This document shows, one piece after another, positions 25,207-34,061 of a stretch of DNA of 64,000 nucleotides. The notes below the pieces were generated by a model, which was not told the DNA's origin, did no database searches, and worked only from the letters and a program-made list of their open reading frames with translations. How positions within the stretch are numbered: position 1 is the first letter of the stretch; every line of letters starts with the position of its first letter. Origin of the DNA: Novosphingobium sp. 18050 (GTDB lineage Bacteria; Pseudomonadota; Alphaproteobacteria; Sphingomonadales; Sphingomonadaceae); contig NZ_CACSJO010000002.1 in NCBI RefSeq assembly GCF_902706195.1, positions 62,001 through 126,000 on the forward strand, read 5' to 3'. The position numbers and the translations under genes are program-made.

Positions 25207-26814
25207 ATGCTTGAGGCAGCCGGCCGTAACCGCAATGCTCTAGCCGCGACTCCGGGTGAGGGCTGGGCACTGCACCGCATGACCCCCGCCAGTCGCCTCA
25301 ACGGCGCCAACGGCATCCGCACCGGCGCGGACGGGCGCATCTATGTGGCGCAGGTCGCGGGCAGCAAGGTCAGCGCAGTGGACGTCGATACCGGCCTGAT
25401 CGAGACGATCAGCCCGAATGGCGGAGGCATCGTCGGCCCTGACGATCTCGCCTTCGACGAGGCGGGCAACCTCTACTGCACCGAGATCACCGAAGGCCGC
25501 GTATCGATGATGACGCCGGGGGGCGAGTACCGCGTCATCCACGGCGAGATGCCCGTGGCCAACCCGATCACCTACCACCAGGGCAGGCTGATCGCAGGTG
25601 AACTGCGCCTTGGCGGACGAATCATGGAACTGGACCGCGACGGCGGCGCACCGCGCGTCATTTACGAGGGCGTGCCGATGGCCAATGCCTTCGAGGTCGG
25701 CCCCGATGGCAAGCTCTACTTTCCCGCGCAGGGGGCCAACGAAATCTGGCGCATCGGCCTCGACGGCGGCGAGCCGGAAGTGGTGGCGAAGGATCTGGGC
25801 GTGCCGGACTCGGTCAAGTTCCATCCGGACGGCTATATCGTCTCGACCCAGGTCTATTCCGGGCAGGTCCTGAAAATCGACCCGCGCACGGGAGCGAAGT
25901 CGGTGCTGGCGGATATCGGACCAGGGCTGGACAACGTCGCCTTCGTGAACGGGCGCACGTTCGTCAGCCACATCAACGGTTCGATCACCGAAATTACTGC
26001 ACCGGGACAGACGAAGCCGCTCGTCGAGAAGGGCCTGCAATGGCCGCTTGGCCTTGCGGTGGATGCGGCAGGCCATGTCCTCGTGGCGGATGGCGGATTC
26101 TCGTATCTGCTGCGACCGGGTGAGGCGCTGCAACTGGCGGGGATGCTGTTCTCGCCCGGTTTCCCCGGCTGGATTCGTGACGTGGCATGCAGCGGGCTGG
26201 ATGAATGGATCGTCACCACCGCCAATGGCGATGTCGCGCGGTGGAAGCCCGCCTCGGCCGAGTGCGAGGTGCTCGCGAGCGGCTATGCGCGGCTCATGGG
26301 CGTGACCGTCGGGCCGAACGGCAATGCGGTCTTCGCCGAGTTCGATACGGGCAAGATCTTCGCCACTGAAGTTGCAGGCGGGAGCCGCAACGTGGTGGAA
26401 CTGGCCTCCGGGCTGGACCGGCCGATGGGCGTGGCGGTGGCCGGGGACGGCACTGTCTTCGTCGCCGAAAGCGGCGCGGGGCGCGTCGTGAAGCTGGTCG
26501 GCGGGCGCAAGGAGATCGTCCTCGACGGCCTTGCCCGGCCGGAAGGTATCGCGGTGGCCGGGGGCACGCTCTTCGTCGCCGATCCCGGCGCCAATGCCGT
26601 CGTCGCCAGCGATTTGGCAGGCGGCGCGCGCGAGACCGTCGCCAGCGGCCTGCCGATCGGCGGCGCAGCGGGCGCACAGCCGATGCAGCTGGGCGGCGTG
26701 GGCGACATGTGCGGGCCGATGAACACCTTCAACGGGATCGCCGCCGCGCCGGACGGCACCCTCTACCTTTCCGCCGACGCCGAGGGCAGCGTGCTCGCCC
26801 TGCGCCGGCTCTGA
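25207..26814 (+). CDS. SMP-30/gluconolactonase-like beta-propeller protein
   Basis: A 535-residue protein built from repeated beta-propeller strands. Recurring units such as PDDLAFDEAGNLYCTE, PNGNAVFAEFDTGKIFA, PMGVAVAGDGTVFVAESG and NGIAAAPDGTLYLSADAEG mark NHL / SMP-30-like blades, enough for two six-bladed propellers or one large one. Relatives hydrolyse lactones or act as vinylglycine-lyase-type enzymes; a lactonase would fit downstream of a Baeyer-Villiger enzyme, but this is inference. I start at the ATG at 25207 with GGAGAGGG upstream; no signal peptide is seen. It leads a tight rightward operon with EthD and MFS genes and faces the SDR across a 272-base divergent promoter. Confidence 0.8.
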   Translation: MLEAAGRNRNALAATPGEGWALHRMTPASRLNGANGIRTGADGRIYVAQVAGSKVSAVDVDTGLIETISPNGGGIVGPDDLAFDEAGNLYCTEITEGRVSMMTPGGEYRVIHGEMPVANPITYHQGRLIAGELRLGGRIMELDRDGGAPRVIYEGVPMANAFEVGPDGKLYFPAQGANEIWRIGLDGGEPEVVAKDLGVPDSVKFHPDGYIVSTQVYSGQVLKIDPRTGAKSVLADIGPGLDNVAFVNGRTFVSHINGSITEITAPGQTKPLVEKGLQWPLGLAVDAAGHVLVADGGFSYLLRPGEALQLAGMLFSPGFPGWIRDVACSGLDEWIVTTANGDVARWKPASAECEVLASGYARLMGVTVGPNGNAVFAEFDTGKIFATEVAGGSRNVVELASGLDRPMGVAVAGDGTVFVAESGAGRVVKLVGGRKEIVLDGLARPEGIAVAGGTLFVADPGANAVVASDLAGGARETVASGLPIGGAAGAQPMQLGGVGDMCGPMNTFNGIAAAPDGTLYLSADAEGSVLALRRL

Positions 26815-26831
26815 CAGGGGGCCTGACCACC

Positions 26832-27245
26832 ATGCTCAAGCAGATCTGCTTCTTCAGGAAGCGCCCCGACATGACCATGGACCAGTTCATGGACTACTAC
26901 GAAAACCAGCACTCGCAGCTGGCGAAGAAGATGGGCGCGGCCCCGGCGATACCGGGCGCGGTACGCTATGTCCGGCGCTATCTCGTGCCGGAGAAAAACC
27001 CCATCACCGGGCAGATCCATGATCCCGGTTTCGACTGCATCATGGAAATCTGGTGGAACAGCCGCGAGGATTTCGAGCGTTCGCAGGCGATCATCTCCTC
27101 GCCGGAACGCCTGCCGATGACGAAGGCGGACGAGGAGAAACTCTTCGCCAGCCATGAAAATCCGGTGGTCACCTGCATCGAATATGATTCGCCTATGGGC
27201 CCCGGCGGCGAGGCGACCCACCTCGACCTGCGCTACGGCGACTGA
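26832..27245 (+). CDS. EthD domain-containing protein
   Basis: A 137-residue ferredoxin-like (dimeric alpha-beta barrel) protein of the EthD type: MLKQICFFRKRPDMTMDQFMDYY at the N-terminus, where the HxS-like ENQHSQLAKKM follows, and DCIMEIWWNSREDF in the middle. EthD proteins are needed in oxygenase-based ether and aromatic degradation, and some fold relatives are monooxygenases or dehydratases. It lies 17 bases after the beta-propeller gene and two before the transporter gene, so it belongs to the same operon. Confidence 0.8.
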   Translation: MLKQICFFRKRPDMTMDQFMDYYENQHSQLAKKMGAAPAIPGAVRYVRRYLVPEKNPITGQIHDPGFDCIMEIWWNSREDFERSQAIISSPERLPMTKADEEKLFASHENPVVTCIEYDSPMGPGGEATHLDLRYGD

Positions 27246-27246
27246 G

Positions 27247-28530
27247 ATGCACGCGCCCACGCCGTCGCCGATTTCGGCGCCCATGCCGCCTAGCGCCCGC
27301 GAGGAATGGCACCGAAATCCTCTGCTGCCGGTGGCGGCGGGGCTGGGCTATGCCACCAGCGTCATCCACATCTACGGCATCGGCCCTTTCTACGGCCCCG
27401 TCGCGGCGCAGTTCGGGTGGAGCCGCACCGAAGTCACCTTCGGCCTAACCATCGCGACTCTGGTGCAGGCGGTGGGCGGCGTGTTCATCGGCCTTGCCGT
27501 CGACCGCTTCGGCCCGCGCCGGTTCGGCGTAGTGGGGCTGGTGCTGTTGGGGCTTGCCTTCGCGGCGCTGGGCAGCACGGATGGGTCGCTGCTCAACTGG
27601 TATCTGCTCTGGGGTCTGATCGCACTGGCGGCGCTGCCGGTACAGGCTTCGGTCTGGACTAGCGCGGTCGCCTCGCGTTTCACCGCTTCGCGGGGGATGG
27701 CCTTTGCGGTGACGCTGTGCGGTGCCTCCATCGCGGCGGGCGTGTTCCCGCCCTTGGCGACCGGGCTGATCGGTGCGCTGGGCTGGCGCGCCGCTTTCCC
27801 GGTGCAGGCGGCGATCTGGCTGGTCGTGGCCTTCCCGGTGATTTTCATGTTCTTCCACGGCCGCTACGACGCGGGAGGGCGCGGGCAGCGGCGGCAAAAG
27901 AGCGAGGATGTGGGCGCGAAACCCGCCGACCTGCCCGGCGCGACCTTGCGCGAAGGGCTGACCTCAAGCGTCTATCACCGCCTGTTCATCGCCAGCCTGC
28001 TGTTCACCTTCACGATCATCGCGCTGGTGGTTCACTTCACCGCCATCCTTGGCGACAGCGGCGCCAGCCCGATGGCCGCGGCGGGGATCGCCTCGTTCAT
28101 CGGCTGGTTTTCGCTCGCCGGGCGGCTGGGGACGGGGATGCTGCTCGACCGCCTGCCCGCCTCGCTGGTGGGCGCAGCGGTGTTCCTGCTGCCGGTGCTG
28201 GGCTGCTTGCTGCTGCTGATGGGGGACGGATCGTTCGCTGCGATGGCGGGGGCATCGGCGCTAATCGGACTGACCCTCGGGGCGGAGATCGACGTCGTGG
28301 TCTACCTCCTCACCCGCCATTTCGGCCTGCGCAACTTCGGCGGGCTATATGGCGGACTGCTCGCGGCGCTTTCGATCGGCACCGCGATCGGGCCGCTCGC
28401 CGCCGCGCAGTTCTTCGACCGCACCGGCAGCTATTCCGGGTTCCTGTGGTTGGCGCTCGGCTTCATGGCCGCCAGCAGCATCGCCATCGGCAGCCTTCCG
28501 AGAGGGCGCGCCGTCTATGCCACCCATTGA
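27247..28530 (+). CDS. Major facilitator superfamily transporter
   Basis: A 427-residue inner-membrane transporter with about 12 hydrophobic segments and a central charged loop (residues ~205-235, rich in Arg, Gln, Lys and Glu). The MFS loop 2-3 motif appears as AVDRFGPRRFG near residue 83. It resembles monocarboxylate / oxalate-formate-type carriers, so uptake of the cluster's acidic substrate is a fair guess. Its ATG is two bases past the stop of the EthD gene. The last gene of this immediate unit; the Rieske oxygenase begins 81 bases on. Confidence 0.88.
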   Translation: MHAPTPSPISAPMPPSAREEWHRNPLLPVAAGLGYATSVIHIYGIGPFYGPVAAQFGWSRTEVTFGLTIATLVQAVGGVFIGLAVDRFGPRRFGVVGLVLLGLAFAALGSTDGSLLNWYLLWGLIALAALPVQASVWTSAVASRFTASRGMAFAVTLCGASIAAGVFPPLATGLIGALGWRAAFPVQAAIWLVVAFPVIFMFFHGRYDAGGRGQRRQKSEDVGAKPADLPGATLREGLTSSVYHRLFIASLLFTFTIIALVVHFTAILGDSGASPMAAAGIASFIGWFSLAGRLGTGMLLDRLPASLVGAAVFLLPVLGCLLLLMGDGSFAAMAGASALIGLTLGAEIDVVVYLLTRHFGLRNFGGLYGGLLAALSIGTAIGPLAAAQFFDRTGSYSGFLWLALGFMAASSIAIGSLPRGRAVYATH

Positions 28531-28611
28531 CGGAACCGCTCGAGCGATTTGCTCCCGCGTGCCGATAATGAGATAACTGCCGTAAATCGGTATAAAGATG
28601 TGAGGATAATC

Positions 28612-29970
28612 ATGGGCGAAATTGGCAAGATCGTGCAGGCCCCGGAAGAGCTGGTCGTCCCGGTCAACGTGCCCCCCGAAGCCTACACCTCCCCCGAATA
28701 CGCCAGGGCCGAGCGTGACAGGCTGTGGCGCAAGGTCTGGCTCCAGGCCGGACGCATGGAGGATATCGAGCAGGTCGGCGCCTACATCACGTTCGACATC
28801 CTCGACGATTCGGTGATCGTGGTGCGCGCTGCGGCGGATGAGATCCGCGCCTTCCACAATGTCTGCCCGCACCGGGGCCGCAAGCTGGTCGACACTCCGC
28901 CCGGACAGCGCAACGCCCATGCCAGCCGCCCGAACTTCATCTGCGGCTATCACGGCTGGACCTTCGACCTTGAAGGCACCAACACGTATGTCGAACATCA
29001 GGACGACTGGCAGGGCCACTTGTGCGACGGGCTTGCCGATCTCGGCAAGGTCAGGGTGGAAAGCTGGGGCGGCTGGATCTGGATCACCCTCGATCCCGAA
29101 GCGATGCCTCTGGCCGAATACCTGCACCCGGCCGCCGGGATGCTGGACCCCTACGGCCTTGAGAACATGCGCCCCCGCTGGCGCAAGTGGGTGGTGTTCG
29201 ACTGCAACTGGAAGGTCGCGATGGAGGCTTTCTGCGAGACCTACCACGTTTCCACCACTCACCCGGAGTTCATGGAGTTCGGCCAGTTCCGGGGCTGGGC
29301 GAGGAACCAAGGCCTGCACTCCAACATCGGTTACGATGCACCCAAGGGGCAGGAGGAGGACACCGGCAAGCTGCGTCTCGGCGCCGGCGAAGATCCGCGC
29401 CTGACCACGGCGGACATGCAGAACTTCACCTGGGAAAACGCCAATACCAATACGACCACGACGCTGGTGTCGGTTGCGAACCGGCTGAAGGACGAACTGC
29501 CCGAAGGCACTCCGCCCGCCGAAGTCTCCGCCTACTGGATCAGCACGGCGCGCAAGGAAGATGCCGAGCGCGGCGTGGAATGGGCGCAGGTCGACCCGCA
29601 GCACACGGCGAAGGCCGGGACGGCGTGGCAGATATTCCCTAATTTCCAGATCGGTCACGCGGTCAACAACATGCTCTGCTACCAGGCGCGGCCCTACAAG
29701 GGCGACCCGGACAAATGCATTTTCGAGGCGGCTGTCTACGAACTCTATCCCGAGGGTCAGGCGCCGCAGACCGAGTGGGAATATACCGAGCCTGCCGACT
29801 GGCCGCCGGTTCTGCAGCAGGATTTCACCAACATGGCTGCCGTCCAGCAGGGCATGAAGAACGTCGGTTTCCGGGGCGCGCAGCCCAATCCCTACATGGA
29901 GCGTTCGGTCGCCTCGCTGCACATGAACCTGGCGAAGTTCATGGGGACCGGCGGGCCGAAGACCTATTGA
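28612..29970 (+). CDS. Rieske [2Fe-2S] aromatic-ring-hydroxylating oxygenase, alpha subunit
   Basis: A 452-residue terminal oxygenase. The Rieske cluster ligands are in NVCPHRGRK near residue 85 and FICGYHGW near residue 110. The mononuclear iron site is in AFCETYHVSTTHPEF near residue 208, with the usual His-x4-5-His pattern and a later Asp. AGGA precedes the ATG by seven bases. No beta subunit, ferredoxin or reductase gene occurs in the window, so it must borrow electrons from elsewhere. It may hydroxylate or demethylate an aromatic or alicyclic substrate. It lies between the MFS and VOC genes, all rightward. Confidence 0.92.
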   Translation: MGEIGKIVQAPEELVVPVNVPPEAYTSPEYARAERDRLWRKVWLQAGRMEDIEQVGAYITFDILDDSVIVVRAAADEIRAFHNVCPHRGRKLVDTPPGQRNAHASRPNFICGYHGWTFDLEGTNTYVEHQDDWQGHLCDGLADLGKVRVESWGGWIWITLDPEAMPLAEYLHPAAGMLDPYGLENMRPRWRKWVVFDCNWKVAMEAFCETYHVSTTHPEFMEFGQFRGWARNQGLHSNIGYDAPKGQEEDTGKLRLGAGEDPRLTTADMQNFTWENANTNTTTTLVSVANRLKDELPEGTPPAEVSAYWISTARKEDAERGVEWAQVDPQHTAKAGTAWQIFPNFQIGHAVNNMLCYQARPYKGDPDKCIFEAAVYELYPEGQAPQTEWEYTEPADWPPVLQQDFTNMAAVQQGMKNVGFRGAQPNPYMERSVASLHMNLAKFMGTGGPKTY

Positions 29971-29978
29971 TAAGCGTC

Positions 29979-29999
29979 GCCCCGGACGTGATCCGGGGC
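29979..29999. terminator. 8-bp stem hairpin / short palindromic repeat after the Rieske gene
   Basis: GCCCCGGA (29979-29986), CGTGA, TCCGGGGC (29992-29999). It is the same kind of unit as those at 18481-18585. It lies between the Rieske and VOC genes and has no T tract, so a repeat with possible attenuating effect is likelier than a true terminator. Confidence 0.5.
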
Positions 30000-30025
30000 G
30001 CCAATAGCGGAGAGGTTGGCGGTCC

Positions 30026-30943
30026 ATGCAATTCCCCCTCGTCCACATAAGCTGGGCGCTGGCCGACAATGCTGCGCGGCCCGATTGCGATGCTTTCCTC
30101 GAGGAGGTGTTCGGGGCGCAGCGGGCCTCCGAAATCCTCGTCACGCCCGAAACGGCGGCCATGGGCCTCGACCGGGAGGAATCGCTGATGATGGTGGGCG
30201 ACACGATGCTCATCCCCATCGCCCCGGCCGGGCGGGGCGCGGAAAACGGCAATCCGCTTGGTGACATGCTGCGCCGCTCGGCCGTGCCGATGCGCTGGAT
30301 CGGGCTGGCGCTCAAGACGGCGGATCTCGCCGCCGCCGATGCATGGTTCGCGGCGCGCGGGTTCAAGCGGCACTACGATCCCGGCATGGAGGCGCATTAT
30401 TTCCTCGTGCCGCGCGGACAGGCAATGGGGATGCGGCTGGAAATCGTGGCGCAGGACATGCCCGGCGATCCGCGCCGCGATCCGAACTGGACGCCGGCCT
30501 GGTGGCGCGACGCCCATCCGCTGGGGATCGAGGGGTTGCAGGCGGTCGGCGTCGGCGCACCGTCACTGGCGCAGGCGCGCACGCTGTTCGCAGATACGCT
30601 GGAATGGCCGGAGATTCCCGCTCGCACCCGGCCCGATGCTCAGGTTGCTGCCTTTGCGATGGGCGATACCGTGCTGGAGGCGGTGGAAGGCGAGGAAGGC
30701 TCTGCCGCCGCCGACCATGCGCGCGATATACAAGGCATCTGCCACCTCGTTTTCAAGGTGCGCGATGCCGCCCGCGCCGCGACCCATCTTCGGAGCAAGG
30801 GCCTGCCGTTGATCGGCGACACCGAAGACCGCTTCGCCATCCACCCCGAGGAGGCGCATGGCCGCCTGATCTGGTTCACCGGATTGACCCCGCCGGGCTA
30901 TCCGGCGGTGGGCTCGAAGCTGGGACGCTTCAGGAAGGCTTGA
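30026..30943 (+). CDS. VOC (glyoxalase/extradiol dioxygenase fold) family protein
   Basis: A 305-residue protein with two vicinal-oxygen-chelate modules: residues 1-130 (HISWALADNAARPDCDAFLEEVF, later RWIGLALKTADLAAADAWFAARG) and residues 170-300 (GLQAVGVGAPSLAQARTLFADTL and ICHLVFKVRDAARAATHLRSKG). Such folds host extradiol dioxygenases, glyoxalases and epimerases. I cannot trace a complete metal triad, so the reaction is unknown. It follows the Rieske gene and its 3' end overlaps the convergent LysE gene by 14 bases. Confidence 0.78.
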   Translation: MQFPLVHISWALADNAARPDCDAFLEEVFGAQRASEILVTPETAAMGLDREESLMMVGDTMLIPIAPAGRGAENGNPLGDMLRRSAVPMRWIGLALKTADLAAADAWFAARGFKRHYDPGMEAHYFLVPRGQAMGMRLEIVAQDMPGDPRRDPNWTPAWWRDAHPLGIEGLQAVGVGAPSLAQARTLFADTLEWPEIPARTRPDAQVAAFAMGDTVLEAVEGEEGSAAADHARDIQGICHLVFKVRDAARAATHLRSKGLPLIGDTEDRFAIHPEEAHGRLIWFTGLTPPGYPAVGSKLGRFRKA

Positions 30944-31559
30944 CCTTCAGGAGCGCCAGCCCGAACCCGATGAAGATCGCGCCGGTCATGCGGTTGAACG
31001 CCTGCTTGATCGCCGGACGGCTGAGGTAGCGCGAAAGCGAACGCCCGCCAGAGGCATAGACTCCGTACCAGAACGTCTCGACCACCGCGAACGAGCCGAC
31101 GAGGATCGCGAACTGCGGCGCCTTGGGCAGGGCCGGGTCGATGAACTGCGGGAAAAAGGCGGCGGCGAACAGGATCAGCTTGGGATTGCTGATGCCGATC
31201 GCGAAACCGCCGCGAAACAGCGCGGGCCCCGATACGGCCACCGGCAGCGGCGCGTCGCCCACATCCAGGGGCGTCACCTTGCTGCGCCACGCCTTGATGC
31301 CCAGGAACACCAGATAGGCGACGCCTGCATAGCGCAGCACCTCGAACGCGCCGGGCAGGGCCAGCAGCAGCGTGGTCAGCCCCGCCGCCGAAGCTGACAG
31401 CACCAGCACGATCGCCGACAGGCAGCCGGCCATCGCGACGACGCTGCGCTTCATTCCCATCTCGACGCTTCGTGACAGGATGTGGAGCATGTTGGGTCCG
31501 GGCGTACCCGAAAGCAGGAACACGGCGGCGACGAACAGCCACCAGGTATGAAGGGTCAT
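30930..31559 (-). CDS. LysE/RhtB family amino acid exporter
   Basis: A 209-residue inner-membrane protein with six hydrophobic segments and the family's opening pattern, FLLSGTPGPNMLHILSRS, plus GFAIGISNPKLILFAAAFFPQF in the middle. Family members export amino acids such as homoserine, threonine, lysine or leucine analogues. It is convergent with the VOC gene (14-base overlap) and stands outside the catabolic cluster in direction. A C/T-rich hairpin lies upstream at 31581-31606. Confidence 0.9.
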   Translation of the reverse strand: MTLHTWWLFVAAVFLLSGTPGPNMLHILSRSVEMGMKRSVVAMAGCLSAIVLVLSASAAGLTTLLLALPGAFEVLRYAGVAYLVFLGIKAWRSKVTPLDVGDAPLPVAVSGPALFRGGFAIGISNPKLILFAAAFFPQFIDPALPKAPQFAILVGSFAVVETFWYGVYASGGRSLSRYLSRPAIKQAFNRMTGAIFIGFGLALLKVKPS

Positions 31560-31580
31560 CTTGTTTCCAGAACTGAAGCC

Positions 31581-31606
31581 CCCTCCTCCCGGAAAGGAGA
31601 GGGTTT
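31581..31606. repeat. C-rich/G-rich hairpin
   Basis: CCCTCCTCC (31581-31589) pairs with GGAGAGGG with one bulged base, followed by TTTT. It belongs to the same C/T-rich hairpin class as 35347-35368, in the 176-base gap between LysE and TlpA genes. Confidence 0.4.
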
Positions 31607-31735
31607 TCCTACATCTCCGGCGCCTGTTACCTTCGCGCCGGCTCTTTGCATCGTCGATCCATCCACCGCACGGTCCCTTGCATGAAGGGCGCCGCGCGCA
31701 TGTACTTCATCAACAAAGCCGCTTCATCGACCGAA

Positions 31736-32338
31736 CTACTTCGCTTCGGCGATCAGCTTGAGCGCGGCCGGGCTGGTCCAGTCGTTGCCGCCGGTATAGC
31801 GCCACACTTCCTTGCCCTTGGCGTCGAACAGCACCGTGACCGGCAGGTTTCCGCCATACTGGAAGCCGAGGTCGCCCTGCTCATCGACCCAGGGCTGAAT
31901 CTGTTCCAGTTCGCGGCGGCGCAGGATTTCGACCACCTTGTCGGTCTGGCCCATGTCCTGCGAGATCGGCAGGACGGTGACGCCCAGTTCCGGCTCGCGG
32001 GCGATCAGCTTGGCCAGCGTGGGCATTTCCGCGATGCACGGCGCGCACCACGTCGCCCACAGGTTGATCAGCAGCGGCTTGCCCTTGAACGAGGCGAGGT
32101 CGAGGCTTTCGCCGGTATTGTCGACCAGCGACACCGTCGGCATCGCCTCGCCCTTGTGCGAACGGTCAAGCTTGTCGGACTTTTCGGGAGCCTGGCCGGG
32201 GCCAGCCGCTTGCACACCTTCCGAAGCCTGCGGTTGCGCCTGCTTGTCGCTTTGCCTATCGCATCCAGCGATCATGAGGGCCGATGCCCCGGCAAGCGAA
32301 CACAGGACGAGCGACTTGAGCGATTTGGATGAGGGCAA
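31736..32338 (-). CDS. TlpA-like thioredoxin lipoprotein
   Basis: A 200-residue periplasmic membrane-anchored thiol-disulfide protein. From the TTG at 32338 it reads [16 protein letters not shown] then ALMIAG-C, a lipoprotein signal with lipobox IAGC. The thioredoxin domain has the active site WATWCAPC near residue 90 and [12 protein letters not shown]. The TTG has GGAG six bases before it. Such proteins reduce disulfides for cytochrome c maturation or copper-centre assembly in cytochrome oxidase. The 5' end overlaps the divergent argH start by about 23 bases if both TTG starts are right. Confidence 0.85.
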   Translation of the reverse strand: MPSSKSLKSLVLCSLAGASALMIAGCDRQSDKQAQPQASEGVQAAGPGQAPEKSDKLDRSHKGEAMPTVSLVDNTGESLDLASFKGKPLLINLWATWCAPCIAEMPTLAKLIAREPELGVTVLPISQDMGQTDKVVEILRRRELEQIQPWVDEQGDLGFQYGGNLPVTVLFDAKGKEVWRYTGGNDWTSPAALKLIAEAK

Positions 32339-33755
32339 GGCTGGCTCCAATGCCCAGTCGGGCAACAAGATGTGGGGCGGACGGTTCGCGGAAGGACCGT
32401 CGGCGATCATGCGCGAGATAAACGCCTCGATTCCCTTCGACAAGGCATTGTGGCGTCAGGACATCGCGGCAAGCAAGGCGCACGTCGCTATGCTGGGCGC
32501 CTGCGGGGTGGTTTCGGGCGAGGACGCGGTGACCATCCGCGACGGCCTGGACGCGGTCGCCGCCGAATACGAAGCCAATGGCGTGCCCGAGGACTGGGAC
32601 CTCGAAGACATCCACATGACCACCGAATCGCGCCTTGCGCAGTTGATCGGCCCGGTCGCAGGACGCCTGCACACCGCCCGTTCGCGCAACGACCAGGTGG
32701 CGACCGATTTCCGCCTCTGGGTGCGCGATGCGATGGACCAGGCGCAGTCGGGGCTGGAAGCGCTGCAGGTCGCGCTGGTGACCCGCGCGGGGGAACATGC
32801 CGGGTCGATCATGCCCGGCTTCACCCACCTCCAGACCGCGCAGCCGGTCACGCTGGGTCACCACCTGATGGCCTATTACGAAATGATCGGCCGCGACCGT
32901 TCGCGCTTTTCCGATGCGCGCAAGCGGATGAACCGCAGCCCGCTGGGCGCGGCGGCGCTGGCCGGCACCGGCTTCCCGATCGACCGGACGATGACCGCGC
33001 AGGCGCTGGGTTTCGACGGGCCGACCGACAACAGCCTCGATTCGGTATCCGACCGCGATTTCGCCCTCGATTACCTGATGGCGGCCACCCAGTGCGCGCT
33101 GCACCTTTCGCGCCTTGCCGAAGAGTTCATCATCTGGGCTAGCCAACCCTTCGGCTTTGTCACGCTGCCCGATGCGCTGTCTACCGGCAGTTCGATAATG
33201 CCGCAGAAGAAGAACCCCGACGCGGCCGAACTGGTGCGCGGACATTCGGGACGCATCTCGGGCTGCCTGATGGCGCTGATGATGACGATGAAGGGCCTGC
33301 CGCTCGCCTATTCCAAGGACATGCAGGACGACAAGCCGCCGGTCTTCGAAGCCGCCGGCCTGCTCGCCCTGTCGATCGCGGCGATGACCGGCATGGTCGC
33401 GGAGACCAAGTTCCGCACCGAACGGATGCTCGCCGCCGCCGAACTGGGCTTTGCCACCGCCACCGACCTGGCCGACTGGCTGGTGCGTCAGGCCGACATA
33501 CCCTTCCGCGAGGCGCACCACATCACCGGCGCCGCGGTCAAGCTGGCAGAGAGCCGGGGCACCGCGCTGGACAAGTTGCCGCTGGAAGACCTCAAGGCCA
33601 TCGACAGCCGCATCGACGAACGCGTATTCAAGGCGCTCTCGGTCGAGGCTTCGGTCGCTGCGCGCAAATCGCACGGGGGCACCGCGCCCGAGCAGGTGCG
33701 CCTGCGCGTGGCGGATGCCCGCGCCGTGCTGGGACTTGGCCTCGGTCTGGAGTAG
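32316..33755 (+). CDS. argH: Argininosuccinate lyase
   Basis: Splits argininosuccinate into arginine and fumarate. The 479 residues include [11 protein letters not shown] near the N-terminus, [34 protein letters not shown] and the superfamily signature [15 protein letters not shown] near residue 300. I prefer the TTG at 32316 because AGGA lies eight to eleven bases before it; the ATG at 32370 (462 codons to the end) lacks a good ribosome site. If right, the start is 23 bases inside the divergent thioredoxin gene. A small lipoprotein and lysA follow on the same strand. Confidence 0.95.
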   Translation: MSDLDEGKAGSNAQSGNKMWGGRFAEGPSAIMREINASIPFDKALWRQDIAASKAHVAMLGACGVVSGEDAVTIRDGLDAVAAEYEANGVPEDWDLEDIHMTTESRLAQLIGPVAGRLHTARSRNDQVATDFRLWVRDAMDQAQSGLEALQVALVTRAGEHAGSIMPGFTHLQTAQPVTLGHHLMAYYEMIGRDRSRFSDARKRMNRSPLGAAALAGTGFPIDRTMTAQALGFDGPTDNSLDSVSDRDFALDYLMAATQCALHLSRLAEEFIIWASQPFGFVTLPDALSTGSSIMPQKKNPDAAELVRGHSGRISGCLMALMMTMKGLPLAYSKDMQDDKPPVFEAAGLLALSIAAMTGMVAETKFRTERMLAAAELGFATATDLADWLVRQADIPFREAHHITGAAVKLAESRGTALDKLPLEDLKAIDSRIDERVFKALSVEASVAARKSHGGTAPEQVRLRVADARAVLGLGLGLE

Positions 33756-33761
33756 GTTTTG

Positions 33762-34028
33762 ATGCGTAAGGTCGCAGTTATCCTGATGCTGGTAGGGCTC
33801 GCCGCCTGCGGGCAGCGTTCGGCGCTGGCGCTCAAACCGGGTCAGCAGTTGCCGCCCGCGCCTTATGGCCGTGCGGACAGGCCGGCTGCGGCCGAACTGC
33901 TGAAACCGCCCACGCTGGCCATTCCCGAACGCAGTGTCGAGCTGCGCACCCGTTCCGAGCAGCGCGAAGACGATCCCTTCGATCTTCCGCCCCCGGAATC
34001 GCCACAACCCGAAGCTGCCAAGCCCTAA
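33762..34028 (+). CDS. LptM/YifL-like small lipoprotein
   Basis: An 88-residue lipoprotein: MRKVAVILMLVG then LAAC as lipobox at residues 13-16, followed by GQRSALALKPGQQLPPAPYGR and a Pro-rich, acidic tail ending PPPESPQPEAAKP. A small lipoprotein just before lysA matches the position and start pattern of LptM (YifL), which helps fold the outer-membrane LPS translocon LptD. It begins six bases after argH and lies 33 bases before lysA. Confidence 0.75.
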   Translation: MRKVAVILMLVGLAACGQRSALALKPGQQLPPAPYGRADRPAAAELLKPPTLAIPERSVELRTRSEQREDDPFDLPPPESPQPEAAKP

Positions 34029-34061
34029 TCAGCCAAGCCTCAATAAGGCCAGAAAACTTCC

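Noticed and set aside
28345..30366. 673-codon frame antisense to the Rieske, VOC and MFS genes
   Set aside because: It spans three well-supported genes and has no domain of its own.
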